Counted from the stretch's first letter, positions 50,269 to 61,277 are shown. The stretch is DNA of 64,000 nt from Closterium sp. NIES-65 (GCA_948144175.1 CANXME010000106.1:744001-808000), one strand, 5' to 3'. Notes: generated by a model from the sequence alone, not told the origin. A program made the numbers and translations.

Positions 50269-52191
50269 CTAGGTATCGCGTGATTCTAGGGCCTTAATTT
50301 CCATGTCCATCGCCTCGCGCCATTCCCTGCTGTGTGGTCCAGAGAGTGCTTCGCGCGGGTTTCGAGGCTCGATGGTGCGTGGTGCTTGCGAGGTTGCGGT
50401 GTGAAGTCCGAGCAGCTGCAGCCCTGAGATGGTGCTGTCGTGGCGACGTTGCGGGATGACTTCCTGCACATCGTCATCGTCGTCCTCCGGTTCAGGTGTT
50501 GGCGATGTTGGGCCTCCGTTACTTCCGCCTGTTCCACCTCCGCCTGTTCCCCTTGTTCCTCTTCCTGAGGAATCATTGTCGTCGTCGTCGTCGTCGTCGC
50601 AGCGCCGGTTCTCCCATGCGGAGTCCCCCCTTGTGTCCTGCTCCAGGATTGCTGCAGCGGCTTCGTCTTCGGGTGTTGCGTAACTGTGACCGTCGTTGGC
50701 GTAGACCCGATTGGCATTCGTCTGCTCGTCGTGGCGGAATTGGTCGAGGAAGAGGCGCTCGTAGAAGATGACGTCGCGAGCGTGGGTTGTTTTCTGGCTG
50801 AGGAGGTCCAGCACGATCCACGCTTTGTGCTCGTGACTGATGCCGAGGTGGATTCCCCAGCGTGCACGGCTGGCGAACTTGCCAATGGTTGAGGTCGGCG
50901 GGCGGTATTGAACCATGCACCCCCATACTCGAAGCATGGAGGTATCTCCCTTAGTTCCGCTCCATTTGACGTGCGGGGACAGGTTGCCGGTGATTGCGGT
51001 GGTTGAAAGTAGGTTGTGCACCCGTACGGCGTGGTGCATCGCGTAGGTCCAGTAGATCGGCGGCAATTTCGACTGCTTCATCAGCGCGCGCACTTTTGTC
51101 ATCAGTGTGCGATTGGTCCGTTCGGCTACGCCTTGTTGTTGGTGCGCATAGGGGAGAGAGATGTGGTGCTCGATCCCCTTCTGTGCCAGGAAGGTCTGCA
51201 TCTGGTTGCTCCTGAATTCTGCCGCGCCGTCAGATTGCCAGATTTTGAGTTTCTTTCCGGATTGCCTCTCCGCATGCGCCAACCAAAGCCGAAATACTTC
51301 GTATGCTCTGTCGCGCGTCTCCACATTCACGATCCACACGTAGCGCGTGCCGGCATCGATGAAGGTGAGTGTGTACATTTCGTCTTCGACTCCGCAATGC
51401 CCCACGTTCAGGAAATCGATGTACACCTTGTGCAGCTTGGGGTAGCGATTCGTTCCAGGTTCGAGTAGCGGGAACGGTTGGTGGCTCAGCGCAGCTTCAG
51501 GGCAGACGGTACAGCTGCGTGGATGTGTTGTGCCGCTTAATTCGGAGCCGTCGGGGCGCAGAAGTGCGCCGGGAGCGAAGACGCCTGCGTCGATGCAGTT
51601 TTTCAGCGTTGCGCGAGAAGGGTGGACGAGCCGCTGGTGCCAGAGTGTGTCGTCACCGCGAAAGCCGGAAGTGCGCATGTAGCGTGCGCGTGCTTCCTCG
51701 GGGTCCTCGTCAGGTACGGGAGTTGGTTGTGTTGCCGCTTCCCCCGTTTCTTCTTCTGTTGCGGTGGTCAGCATCAGCGCCAGAAATTCCCTATCCCGAA
51801 TTTCGGAGAGTGGGATGTTGGTCCCAGGGATAGTTCCGGGAACGAAAGTGGGTTCGCGGTGTTCAGGGGCAGGTCCGTAGGCGGTACGACGCGGTGTTGA
51901 TGGTTCGTTGCCCCAGTCGATGGTGTCCCATGGATCGCGGCTCGGGGGGTTGTCAGGAGGGGGTAGTGCGAGTCGAGCGTGGCGCGGGGGACGACCGAGA
52001 GGAACGATTGTGGGTGTTGCCTCACTTTCTTCAACTTCGTCTTCTCCCCCCCTTCGTTCTTCGCGGAGAGTACCCCAGGCGCTGTTGTCCCCATCCGCCG
52101 CTGTCTCCCTAGCCGCTGGCGTTGCTCGTCCCCCATCCTCCTTCGTTGGGATCTTCTTCTGCCGCTTCACCTCCCCAGGCAGCACAAGCAA
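50269..52191 (-). pseudogene. Linker, GAG-pre-integrase and integrase of element D
   Basis: The N-terminal ~130 residues are acidic and Pro-rich with WG motifs (SAWGT, IDWGN). GAG-pre-integrase is LWHQRLVHPSRATLKNCIDA...CTVCPEAALSHQPF (~51,660-51,470). The integrase core has YIDFLNVGHCGVEDEMYTLT, WQSDGAAEFRS and QQGVAERTNR (D-D-E, ~51,430-51,110). Then VWGCMVQYRPPTSTIG, RARWGIHLGISHEHKAWIVL, an Asp-rich tract (DDDDDDDNDSSGRG, ~50,590) and the start of RT. Confidence 0.85.
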
Positions 52192-54649
52192 GGGTGTCGC
52201 GGGCTTCCGCGAGACTTAGTTGGCGAAGCTCTTCAGCTTCGTGACGCGCGAAGTTTTCCTCTTGTTCCACGGTGAGTTTCGTCGAATCGCGTTGATGGGG
52301 GTAGATCTCCAAGAATTTTTCGTAAGTGTAGGGTCGCAGCTCTCCACGGGCATCGAAGGTGCCGACGCTAGTTCCGCGCAGCATTCCCTGAAGGTTTTGC
52401 GAGGGGGAGCTGGTGAGGGGATGTTCTGGCGTGCCGAAGACGCCGAGGGTAGCAACTTCGAGCTCGAGCTGCGACATCCCTTCACTTGGAGGCATGTGAC
52501 GTTCTGCCTCAGCGATGGCGGCGAGTCCCCTGCCGGCGATAGCGGTCGACGAAGTCGTCGGTGTGTGACAATCCCTGCATATTCCGTCTGGATCGGGATT
52601 GTGAAGTGCCGTTTCGCGTGGGTGGGGATGGTGCGGGACCCACGGTCTGCCGTCAGGGTGCTTCCAATCCCTGCGGTGGATGTGTTCAAAGCGCAGTGGC
52701 ACGAGGTCGATTAATTCGTGCGAGTCACCGCTGCAGTCGGGGATGTCAAAATCAAGGACGTAAACTCCATTTTCGGAGCGCGCTCGTCCGATCTGCCTGC
52801 GGGGGAAGTTCCGAGCTTCGTAGTGCAGCAGGATGTCACGCGTCGCGTGGTCCGTGCTGAGGTCGACACCGCATTCCATAAGCTGGGCGGCGGACAGTAG
52901 GTTGAAGCGCAGGTTCTGGACGATCAACACGTCGTTGAGTGTGATGTGGGTGCGGCTTCCGTGTGCTTTGAGCACGACGATGCCTTGCGCACTTGCGCGC
53001 AGGCGCGTATTATTCGCCACGGTGACGTAGGTGACGGTAGGGGTGGGGACGGCGTTGGATATGTAACGCTCGGATCCCACCATATGCTGGCCGCAGCAAC
53101 TGTCCAGATACCAAGTGTTGTAGCGCTTGTTATCATCACGTGCGAGCAGCGCCAGTCGCGGCGTGACGATGTGCGGAGTGTCGAACTTGAGAAATTGTTC
53201 GCGCGTGAGCCAATCAAGTGGCGCCACCCGCGTATCCGGAACGTGCGGGGGACTTTCGAGCAGCGGGACTGGGAGATTCCAGTCTTGGTCGTCGTCGTCG
53301 GTGTAGTCGCGACGCGAGCTGAAGGGGTTGTTGTTGGTATACGCGCCGATGGGGTGTGGTGCTGGCTCGGGAGAGGGTGAGCGTATGCGACGACGACGCG
53401 ACTTGCTTGTCATGGTCATGTTACTCATGACATTGCGAACTGGTGCAATCGATGACGACTGCTGCTGCTGGTGCTGAACCGCTGGGTTCAGGTTGCGCGC
53501 AGGTGGGAGTTGTTGTCCCTGGGCTGGACGCACGTCGCCTCGTGTGTCTTGTCGGCCGGTCCAAGTGCTCGAATTGGACTGGCGAGGGCGAGATCGGAAT
53601 TTGCATCGATCCGCCAGGTGCCCGAAGTTTCTGCAATTTTTGCAGTAGAGGCGCCTCGGTCGTCGCTCTTCGTTGTTGTCGGCGTAGAAGGCGAGCCGTT
53701 CGCGTTCTCGTCGTGGCGCTGGTCGCTGCTGGTCCATATCCCTTTGTTCGACGAGAAGGGCGGCGCAAAGGGAGGCCTCCGAGATGACTCCCTGCTGTCG
53801 GAGAAGCGCCTTGCAGGGTCGCCACTCTGGGCCGAGCCCTTGAAGCACGATGTTGACGAAGATTTCTTCCGATATCGTGCTTCCCAACTTCACGATTTGG
53901 TCGCGAAGGCTCCGACAGCGGTTGAGATAGTTGTTGACCTTCTCCCCTGAGGTCATCTTGGTCTCCAGTAGTTCCTGGAGTAGTCGGCTCGAAGACACGG
54001 AGTCCTTGGGCTGATACACGCCCGTCAGGTGCCGCCAGGCGTTGAGGGCTGGAGCGGCTGTTGTTTTGTACGAACGAATGTTGAGCTGCTCCGCCGCCGA
54101 CATGTTCCGCAGGAGCACTCCGTACGCCATCAATGATTCGTTGTAGTACCTCGTTTTGGCGTCGTCGGTGTCTTCAGCAGGCTCCGCGTAGCTCCCGTCG
54201 AAGTAGTGGAAGATTTGGGCGTTCTGTAGTAGGAGCTCCAATTCAAAGCTCCAGGTATAGAAGTCTCTGCCGTCAAAACAGGTACTTGTATTTATTTTTG
54301 ATATGCTGAGAAACCTTGATTGAGCGGAGAGAATTGCTTCTTCACTGGGACGGGGAGTCTTAGGGGTTGAGCCATTGGTGTCGAGGGAGAATGTTTGCGG
54401 GGCGGTATTTTGGCCAGTCGGGGCCGGTTGAGAGGGTTGCGAGGAAGTTCCCGCATCGCTATTCCGCAATGTTTGGAGTCCCTGCTCCAAGCTGGTGAGT
54501 CGCTGAAGAAGTTGTGCGAGAACTTCGGAGTCGATTGTCGTCGTGTTCCCGCTTGGCCCAACCGGGTTGGGTTGTGCTTCAGCCGTCAGATTAGTCTGAC
54601 CACCAGATCCTCCGGCCATCCTCGTGCGGGATCGTGTGCCGGTCGCCAC
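52109..54649 (-). pseudogene. Gag and protease region of element D
   Basis: Gly/Ser/Pro-rich start (MATGTRSRTRMAGGSGGQT), then a coiled stretch SEVLAQLLQRLTSLEQGLQT. The Gag fold is FDGRDFYTWSFELELLLQNA...AWRHLTGVYQPKDSVSSSRL (~residues 120-260). A CCHC knuckle CKNCRNFGHLADRC lies at ~53,640-53,600, an Arg-rich stretch follows, and the protease block WYLDSCCGQHMVGSERYI is at ~53,115-53,065. The C-terminal tail has AAWGG and GGWGTS. Confidence 0.85.
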
Positions 54650-54695
54650 TTTTCAGATGTCGCAATTTTCGGTAGTGACGGTGCGAAGGATTCCA

Positions 54696-54712
54696 GAGTC
54701 GCTCTCATACCA
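54696..54712 (-). other. Primer binding site of element D
   Basis: The minus strand reads TGGTATGAGAGCGACTC right after the 5' LTR, a one-base variant of the Met-tRNA primer site. The same variant is used by element I. Confidence 0.85.
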
Positions 54713-54862
54713 TGTTGCGATCAGAAGTTGATCGTAACCCAGGATCTGCTCTGGTAGGTTCGCACACAGTGAGTAGTGTTGGTGGGCCCGTGACCTCAAT
54801 AGCAGAGTGAATATAAAATGCTTGAGATGATGAGATCATGCAAATACAGCGATATATATATA

Positions 54863-55711
54863 CCGTAATCCCCCGTATAGGCAGCCCCGGGTGTTGTGTT
54901 AAAACGCTTGAAAAAATAAAAGGGGGCGTTGTATTAAAGGATGTAATGTATAGCACCCGTGTGTTATATTGACGAACGCGTTACTGAACTCTGATTCAAT
55001 GCAGTGTACTTCAGTGAACAAATCCATGTAACTCATTGTTCTTGGCGCGCTTATTTGACGCAGGGAACCTCACTTTCAGCGCGACTCGTTGCATGAAAAC
55101 GACTGGAGCGCGAACTAGTCTGCGACGTGCATCCCAACACACCCACGAACAAGTGAATTCACACCCTTTGCACTGCGGGAGTCCCTCTCTCGACACATTG
55201 AAAAGCAGGAGCTCGCGGCAGTCACAGACCACAGTAGTCTAGCAACGATGACTGGTACGAGGCCAGCACGCAAAAAGGCAGCCCGCGAAGCGAACGTAGA
55301 GCATGATGCAACGGGGGCCCCTTCATCTCCTGTCTGGTTTCGTCGCGGTGGGGTTCCTGTCGACGAGGAGGATGACCCCTTCGCTGATGATGACGACTTA
55401 GACAAGGAAGGCACGAGCGGAGAAGTCTAGGGTGCAAGGGGGGATGAGATGAGAGCCTGTAGGATGCATGAGTAACGGGGCTGATGCGGATGGTTTCTGT
55501 GTAATATTTGTAGTGAAACTCATACACAACCATGTGTTTTTACTTGCTAAATCACAAGTACAAAGCCCGGGGGGGGGGGGGGGGGGGGTGCTCTCCCGGA
55601 ACTAGGTAAAGGCGGGTATAGTATTGCGGGATCCCCCAATAAACCCCTCTACCCGCATAAGCCACCCATGGGGGCATTAATTCGGCGGGCTTTATATACG
55701 GGGGATTACGG
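54863..55711. mobile_element. Tc1/mariner (pogo-like) MITE in the LTR of D
   Basis: The ends are inverted repeats CCGTAATCCCCCGTATA (left) and its complement (right), flanked by TA on each side (54861-54862, 55712-55713). CCCCCGTATA-type TIRs with TA duplication are typical of pogo/Tigger-like members of Tc1/mariner. 849 bp long, lacking the DDE catalytic core. It carries a small frame (55,248-55,430) and a run of ~19 G (55,570-55,588). It inserted after D, so it is one of the youngest events here. Confidence 0.85.
55248..55430 (+). CDS. Small acidic-tailed ORF in the pogo-like MITE (60 aa)
   Basis: MTGTRPARKKAAREANVEHD followed by a Gly/Pro stretch and an acidic tail (DEEDDPFADDDDLDKE). DDE transposases of the pogo group often end in such an acidic tail, so this is probably the leftover 3' end of the parent transposase gene rather than an independent gene. 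No catalytic residues are present. Confidence 0.4.
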   Translation: MTGTRPARKKAAREANVEHDATGAPSSPVWFRRGGVPVDEEDDPFADDDDLDKEGTSGEV

Positions 55712-56011
55712 TATGAGTACAAGGGAATTCGAAACGACCTAACTAGCCATGTACTCTAAGGGGTACATTCCCTTATTCAAATGTATCCAACCGTTCGGCG
55801 CGTACAGTTTCGAAACTGTTCCCGCCAAAACCATCCTTCTTGCAGTTGCTCGATGCCGTTTGCCTTCGACGGTTCAGATGTGCTGTAACCGTCTGACTCT
55901 TTGACTCGATTCCAACTGTCTGACGCTTCGCGTTCGTTCCCGATATTGCGCGTGCTTTGCTACGGTGAGGAGTGCATAGTAATATCAAGTATTACTATTC
56001 GTAACAAGATG

Positions 56012-56809
56012 CACCCTATCCAAGTGGCATTAGCAAGGCGGTTTACTCTGGGGTGGGTGGTGGGAGTGTTGAGTGAGCCGTTTGAAAATCGAGAAACGTG
56101 GGTGGAGGGAAATGAACTCCAACCACGGTTTTTGTAGTTGGAGAAGGGCGTTTAGCGCGCTTCGACGATGCCAATTGTGCAGTACAAGGAGCTTCGCTTT
56201 CACAATACACAATTTTGAAAAACACAATGTGTGTTTAAAATTTATAATTTTGTAGATTCCCTTCGTGTTGCTGAAATCGTCGGTTGAACCAAAATGCCGA
56301 ACCTACCCTTCCCTAACCCCTTTCACTCCAGCCAAGCCATCTGGATGTCATGCTCACTAACACAAACGAAATCAATGCCAACCCCACCCATCGCAACCCA
56401 ACCCCGCCCACCCCAGACTCTGCAGGCAAGTCCCAAATCAATATCTACGCTAGTTCCCAAACTAGGTTTTGCCGAGCGAAACCAGCTTTGGTTTGAGAAT
56501 AGAACACAGCGGGGGGGGGGAAATCAGCAGCAGGCGGACCTCGAGGGCTCACTGGGCGCGCACGGCAGGTTTGGCGGAAGGCAGGACGTCGAAGAGCCGA
56601 AAGCACAGGGCAAGGCGAGTGGGCATCTTCCTGGCGCGACTACCTGTGCTGCTGCAGGTACTCCGAATCCCCGACACCACCAACAGCCGCGAGTCGTAAT
56701 TGTAGCCGACTTTGCTATCAACATCTTCTGTAAGCCGTGGTTCCAGTCATTCAATTCTAGGTTTACTTAGCTTCACTCCACCTAACAGTTTGTCCACACA
56801 GCTGGTATC
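56012..56809 (+). promoter_or_regulatory. Upstream region of the F-box/LRR gene
   Basis: About 800 bases from the end of element D to the start codon. No clear TATA box is seen in the last 150 bases; 56,730-56,809 is C/T-rich. A G10 run lies at ~56,510. Insertion of D has brought its 5' LTR (pointing away) to within 800 bp of the gene. Short frames in this region have no known domain, so it should hold the promoter and 5' untranslated sequence. Confidence 0.45.
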
Positions 56810-59206
56810 ATGGACTCCAGTAGAACCCACATCCACGATCTCCTCGACGACGTCCTCCTTAGGATCCTGTGGCCATCCGAACGGTCAAGCTCATGCACAT
56901 CCGAGAGCGATCATGATGACCTGTGGAACCCTCTGGCTCCCAGGCTCACGTGCTTTGCCGCGCACGATACTCCAGAAGAGCCCTGGCGCAAGCGAGCAGA
57001 CACTCCCATGCCGACCCCTCCTGCCTCCGCGGATGCCGCGCACAACCTCTTCATCGCGTCGATCTGCCGTCGCTGGCGGCGTCTCGCTCAGAGGCACGTG
57101 TCGTCGCTGCTCGTGAAGGATAACCGCGTCGTGTCTCACCGGGATGTGCTCAACGCTGCCGCATGCTTTCCCCGGCTGACCCATCTGCATCTGTCAGATT
57201 TCAGCGTTGAAACGTTGGACGACGCCTTTCTCGCTGACCTCGCCGTTTCGTGCCCTGGGTTGAGAGCGCTGCACGTGGGGATGCTGACGGAGGTCCTGAC
57301 GGAGGTCGAGGTCGAGGGAAAGCACGAAAGGAATGGCCGCGTGATAACAGAATCGGGCTTGGACTTTTTCTTCCGTCACTGCTCTCACCTGGAGCACCTG
57401 TCGATGTGCTGTCTTGAGGAAAATCTGAACCCACCAGCTTCGTTCTTTCAGCTTCAGCATCTGCGCACCCTCATCTTGTCCACTGCCTTCGTCTTAAAGT
57501 CTCCAGATCTCAGCGCCCTTTCGTCTCTCACTGCAGTTTCAATAGAAACCTCCTCCCTTCACTACGACCAGCTCTCCAGCCTCCTTCAACTCGCCAACCT
57601 CACCCGCCTCGCCTTGCCTGACGACATTCGCGTGATTTCAGCACATCCGCCTGCCTTCTCTCTCGCACAGCTCCCTACTCTCCAATCGCTCAAGTTCGGA
57701 TTGGATGATGCGCACTTCACCGTTTTTTTTCCTCCTGGATCGCCATTCAGACTCCTGAAACGCCTGCACCTCAGCCATTGCTTCACGCAGGAGCGGCTTC
57801 CAAGCAAAATTGGGCAGGTGCTGCCGCACCTCCAAGAGCTCAGCATCATTGAATGCGAAAACTTGAGCGACCTGACTGACGAGTTCACATCGCTCACCTG
57901 CCTGGAGAGCTTGACCGTCTCCTACTGCAGCGTGTCCACTCTGCCGGAAGGCTTTGGCAATCTTCCAGCCTTGAAGGTCTTGGTGCTGCACCAGCTGCCG
58001 CTTCGCACTCTCCCTGCCTCCTTCACCAGACTCGCATCTCTGGAGGCGTTTTTTCTGGATTGGTGTGAACGGATGAACGAGTTACCTGCAGGGTTTGGTC
58101 GCCTCACAGCCCTCCAATCTCTGAGCTTTGCGGGGTCAGCCATCCTGCACATTCCAGAAGACTTGGGCGGCCTGACCAATCTCCAGACCTTTCGTTTCGA
58201 GTATAACAGCAAACATCAGCTGCTGTCGTCATTAGCGCAGCTGCCGTCGCTGACCAGGTTGGAGCTGGTTCGGTTGGAACATATTGAGCTTCCAGAGGGG
58301 ATTGGGGAGCTGACGAACCTGCAGGAGCTCCACATTCAAAACTGCTTTTTCCTTAAAGAGCTTTCGGGTTTTGTGACGTCGCTTGTCAGCCTTCGAGTGC
58401 TGAGGATTACAGAGTGTGATAATCTCGTGTCGGTTTCCAGGAGGCTGGATGGGCTCACCAGCCTGACGCAGTTGGAGCTGCAGGAGTGTTGGCAGCTGAT
58501 CGAAGCCCCTCAGGCTCTGCCACTCAGCCTCCAGGCTCTAAGGTACTCATATAATCACCATACAGGGTCTTTGCCAGAAATTTCAAGCCTTACGGGGCTC
58601 AAGGAACTGTGCTTGGGCACTGTGGATGCAGCTTGTGTTGAGGTCATCAGTGAGCATCTCTCCGGTGTGAGGCACTTGGAGCTGGTGCTCGAAGAAGGTG
58701 CAGAGGAGTCTCTGTCCGCACTGACCCGGCTTCCTCGCCTCCGCACCTTGACACTCAGGGAGGTCTGCAGTTTGAACTCGCTGGTGGAATTTGGGGGCTC
58801 AGGTTTGCGAGAGCTACGGGAGCTCAACATCATTGCTGAACTCCCAGAGCTGCCTGCCGCCATCACCACTCTCCACCACCTGACATCCATTCAAATCTAC
58901 TCGCCAAAGTTGTCTTCTCTTCCGCACGCCTTTGGGGCATTCTCAAGGCTGCGCAAGCTGGACTTATCCTGCTGCTCATCCCTCACGCATCTCCCTGCTT
59001 CCCTCACGCAGCTCTCTTGCCTGCATGAGCTGAACGTCACAAAAACCAGTATCCGTCTTCTTCCGTCTGGCTTTGCCCAGCTCAGCAGACTGAGGAAGCT
59101 TGTTCTCAATGGCTGCGAGCAGCTGGAGGCTCTGCCCGACGACATATCTGAGTTTAGAATGCTAGAGTACATCTCTACTTCAGGGTGTGTCATGCTCTGG
59201 CGGTGA
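56810..59206 (+). CDS. F-box/leucine-rich-repeat protein (798 aa), intronless
   Basis: N-terminal F-box: helix 1 HIHDLLDDVLLRILW (residues ~7-21), then a 57-residue Ser/Pro/acid-rich insertion, then helix 3 LFIASICRRWRRLAQRHVSS (~79-99). AMN1/FBXL-type LRRs follow (ADLAVSCPGLRALHVG, ~140-160). About 22 LRRs from ~185 to 790 are of the LxxLxxLxLxxCxxLxxLPxxhGxL type, as in plant NLR and plant intracellular Ras-group LRR proteins. No NB-ARC, TIR, kinase, signal peptide or membrane segment. The likely role is the substrate-binding subunit of an SCF ubiquitin ligase in cytosol or nucleus; substrate unknown. The start has a strong context (A at -3, G at +4). It ends ISTSGCVMLWR-stop. The frame is uninterrupted, with codon use unlike the flanking retroelements, so I take it as a live host gene. 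Confidence 0.85.
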   Translation: MDSSRTHIHDLLDDVLLRILWPSERSSSCTSESDHDDLWNPLAPRLTCFAAHDTPEEPWRKRADTPMPTPPASADAAHNLFIASICRRWRRLAQRHVSSLLVKDNRVVSHRDVLNAAACFPRLTHLHLSDFSVETLDDAFLADLAVSCPGLRALHVGMLTEVLTEVEVEGKHERNGRVITESGLDFFFRHCSHLEHLSMCCLEENLNPPASFFQLQHLRTLILSTAFVLKSPDLSALSSLTAVSIETSSLHYDQLSSLLQLANLTRLALPDDIRVISAHPPAFSLAQLPTLQSLKFGLDDAHFTVFFPPGSPFRLLKRLHLSHCFTQERLPSKIGQVLPHLQELSIIECENLSDLTDEFTSLTCLESLTVSYCSVSTLPEGFGNLPALKVLVLHQLPLRTLPASFTRLASLEAFFLDWCERMNELPAGFGRLTALQSLSFAGSAILHIPEDLGGLTNLQTFRFEYNSKHQLLSSLAQLPSLTRLELVRLEHIELPEGIGELTNLQELHIQNCFFLKELSGFVTSLVSLRVLRITECDNLVSVSRRLDGLTSLTQLELQECWQLIEAPQALPLSLQALRYSYNHHTGSLPEISSLTGLKELCLGTVDAACVEVISEHLSGVRHLELVLEEGAEESLSALTRLPRLRTLTLREVCSLNSLVEFGGSGLRELRELNIIAELPELPAAITTLHHLTSIQIYSPKLSSLPHAFGAFSRLRKLDLSCCSSLTHLPASLTQLSCLHELNVTKTSIRLLPSGFAQLSRLRKLVLNGCEQLEALPDDISEFRMLEYISTSGCVMLWR

Positions 59207-59672
59207 CGTTTCTTTCGCCGCGCATGCAAGCATACTCAGGTTCCATCACTTCAGTTATTTACCTTTTCAGCATTGGTTTCTGACCCAAAAACTCTTTGAA
59301 ACTACATGTACTACCACTGTATATCATTCCCCCAGGGTTTCCCCCCCCCCTGACTCAAGGCTACATCGCAACAGCACCACACCATCTATACACACCTTGC
59401 ATCATACTCAAAAACACACATTGCTTGCTAGAATGGGGAAATGGGGTGTATGACGTTGCAACAGACAGGATGCTGATTTGAAAGTGTGCAAGTGCTTGAG
59501 TGGTAGTAAAGCAAGAATACCGGTATTACTTGCTGCTGAAATATGAACAGTGGTTCACTGGTTCTGATATTTTTTTCTTTCCCTGAAAAATCAGAGATGT
59601 GTTACCTTACGTTTCAAAAAGTTGCCCTGACACCTTAGGGCGTGTAAAATTGTTACGACCAAACGCTATGGT
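59207..59672 (+). other. 3' flank of the F-box/LRR gene
   Basis: No further gene. AT-richer than the gene, with a C10 run at ~59,342 and CA-rich words at 59,385-59,425. It should include the 3' untranslated region; no canonical AATAAA was noticed. Ends with the 8-bp target duplication of the hAT MITE (59,665-59,672). Confidence 0.5.
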
Positions 59673-60518
59673 CAGGGCCCAAATTTCAAGGGTATTTTAC
59701 CCTTTTTGCCCTGCTCATAGGCCACTTTTTGGCAGTTACCCTTTTCAAATCAGGGTATGCAGATTTTTACCCTAGTGCGATCAGAATACGCTTAAAAGTA
59801 CTCTTGTAGCTTTTCCAGTTACACTGACTGTATCAGGGTAGGGGTTCAACTACCCTTTTACTGGAACTTTTCCGTACCGCGGATTCCGCCACAGTCCGCA
59901 CCACGACAAAATGCTCCACGGTCCCACTGGACCATTTGTTGGATACACCTCCTGGCGCGCCAACGTACATTCAGTGCGGATGGCACCGCACACCTACGAT
60001 TGGTCCGTTGAGCGACATTGAAGCCAACGCACCCAGTTTCCGTGCGTCACGCAACATCGCGCACTGCCAACGGAGGCAAATTGCGCGCCAGGTGGGGTAC
60101 CGTACGTGCTGTCGTTTCCACCACCTGGCAGTCACTGTGGCCTTGCAGCCATTGCCGTGCAGTTCCCTACCAGCGAGGGAACCTTGCTGCCTGAGGCGCC
60201 TTGGGCTTTGTGATTCCCGAGGGGTCTCTCAGGCTCTTGCCATTCTCTCGTTTCCCTCTCGTTTGTTGTTCCGAATGCCTGCCTCTGAGCCTGATCCGCT
60301 TAGGATAACTGAGTGATAACTGAGTAATTGTTGTAGTAGTACAATCTTATGCTTAGGAAGGAAACAATGTACGACATATATTATCCTGCCAAAATCAGTG
60401 TACCAAAACTTTTAGGCTGCTACAATCAGTGTACGAGAAACTTTACCCTACCAGTCAGGGTACGGAGGGGATGCCACCCTGATTTGAAAGAGTGAGCTAA
60501 AACCTATTTTGGGCCCTG
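59673..60518. mobile_element. hAT-type MITE (846 bp)
   Basis: TIRs CAGGGCCCAAA and its complement (TTTGGGCCCTG, ending at 60,518) are bordered by the exact 8-bp duplication GCTATGGT (59665-59672 and 60519-60526). An 8-bp duplication with a CAGGG TIR defines hAT. Subterminal regions have inverted copies of AAATCAGGGTA and TACCCT words, as expected for hAT transposase-binding sites. No transposase is encoded; the 126-codon frame at 59,936-60,316 has no BED or dimerisation-domain features. Confidence 0.88.
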
Positions 60519-60526
60519 GCTATGGT

Positions 60527-60831
60527 CGATTATTTGGGCGTTTCTGGCGAGTGCGAAATATGTAACACTAAAGCGAACCCCGCCAATAAATTCGTCAGCA
60601 TTTGGAGCACCCACCCCAAACCACCCTCTTAAATAAAAAGGAAATGTTTCGATTCCCATACTACATTCGAAAGGGGTGTGGAATACGGGGGATCTGAAGC
60701 CAAGACTAGAATGTTTACCAAAGAAGTGGGTTTAGGTAAACGGAAAAAACATATACCCCCGTTGAGCATCAGTTAAATCATGTCCCAAATAGCGGTGCGA
60801 AAACCTCTGTTCCAAAATTACCACTGAAAAT
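60527..60831. other. Spacer between the MITE and element I
   Basis: About 300 bases of AT-rich DNA of normal complexity with no gene or repeat recognised. Its last bases AAAAT are the presumed left target duplication of element I; the partner lies outside the window. Confidence 0.5.
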
Positions 60832-61277
60832 TGTTGGAAACAATCAAGCTTAAGCGCCTCTGTCGTGTCGAAACACCAAGGCACAAGCGAAGCGAAGCAT
60901 ATCGAGGCACCAGCGAGTCAACCCTCGGAGGTTGAAGTAACTACTGGAGGTTACGCGAAAGTCAAAGGTCAGCGACCTTTGACCTGACAAGTACAGCGCA
61001 ACAGCAAGGACACTCAAATGACTCGCTACAGAGCAGTTGCCCGAGTCGTCACTATATCGAACCGCAACAGCAACAGTAAAGTAGTTACGACTATATCTCT
61101 TCATATTCCTTGTACTCTTATATGATCATGTATCTCTTTGCTTTAATCAACTTACTTTGCCCTCACATACTAGCGCAAGGTGGTTCACAACTCTTCATTA
61201 AAACGCTTCCGCTACTACATCAGTTCTACTCAGAGTTCACCCCTGCAAAGATCCTAGGGGCTTTTCTCAGCCCAACA
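60832..61277 (+). repeat. 5' LTR of element I
   Basis: 446 bp with 6-bp inverted ends TGTTGG...CCAACA. Contains a perfect 10-bp-arm hairpin GTCAAAGGTC-AGC-GACCTTTGAC (60961-60983). A TTATATGATC/TCTTATATG stretch near 61,117 may be the TATA region. Confidence 0.85.

Larger units (their letters stand above)
48348..56006 (-). mobile_element. Copia element D, young
   Basis: Minus-strand Copia, 6.8 kb excluding the MITE in its 5' LTR, with AGATG duplications (48343-48347, 56007-56011). The 441-bp LTRs differ at about three sites. Parts: Gag with CCHC knuckle, DSCC-type protease, GW/WG linker, GAG-pre-integrase, integrase, RT, RNase H. Coding lies in three frames, with roughly two breaks in the copy; otherwise all domains are intact in sequence. 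Same family as C. Confidence 0.92.
54713..56006 (-). repeat. 5' LTR of element D, split by a MITE
   Basis: 54,713-54,862 and 55,714-56,006 together equal the 3' LTR at 48,348-48,788 with about three differences. The interruption is the TA-flanked element at 54,863-55,711, inserted in the (AT)n tract of the LTR after D itself arrived. Confidence 0.92.

Noticed and set aside
55570-55588. G19 homopolymer as a regulatory element
   Set aside because: It lies inside a young MITE and may also be a sequencing artefact; nothing else supports a function.
59936-60316. 126-codon frame inside the hAT MITE as a transposase
   Set aside because: It has no BED finger, no DDE residues and no hAT dimerisation motif; it is too short and unsupported.
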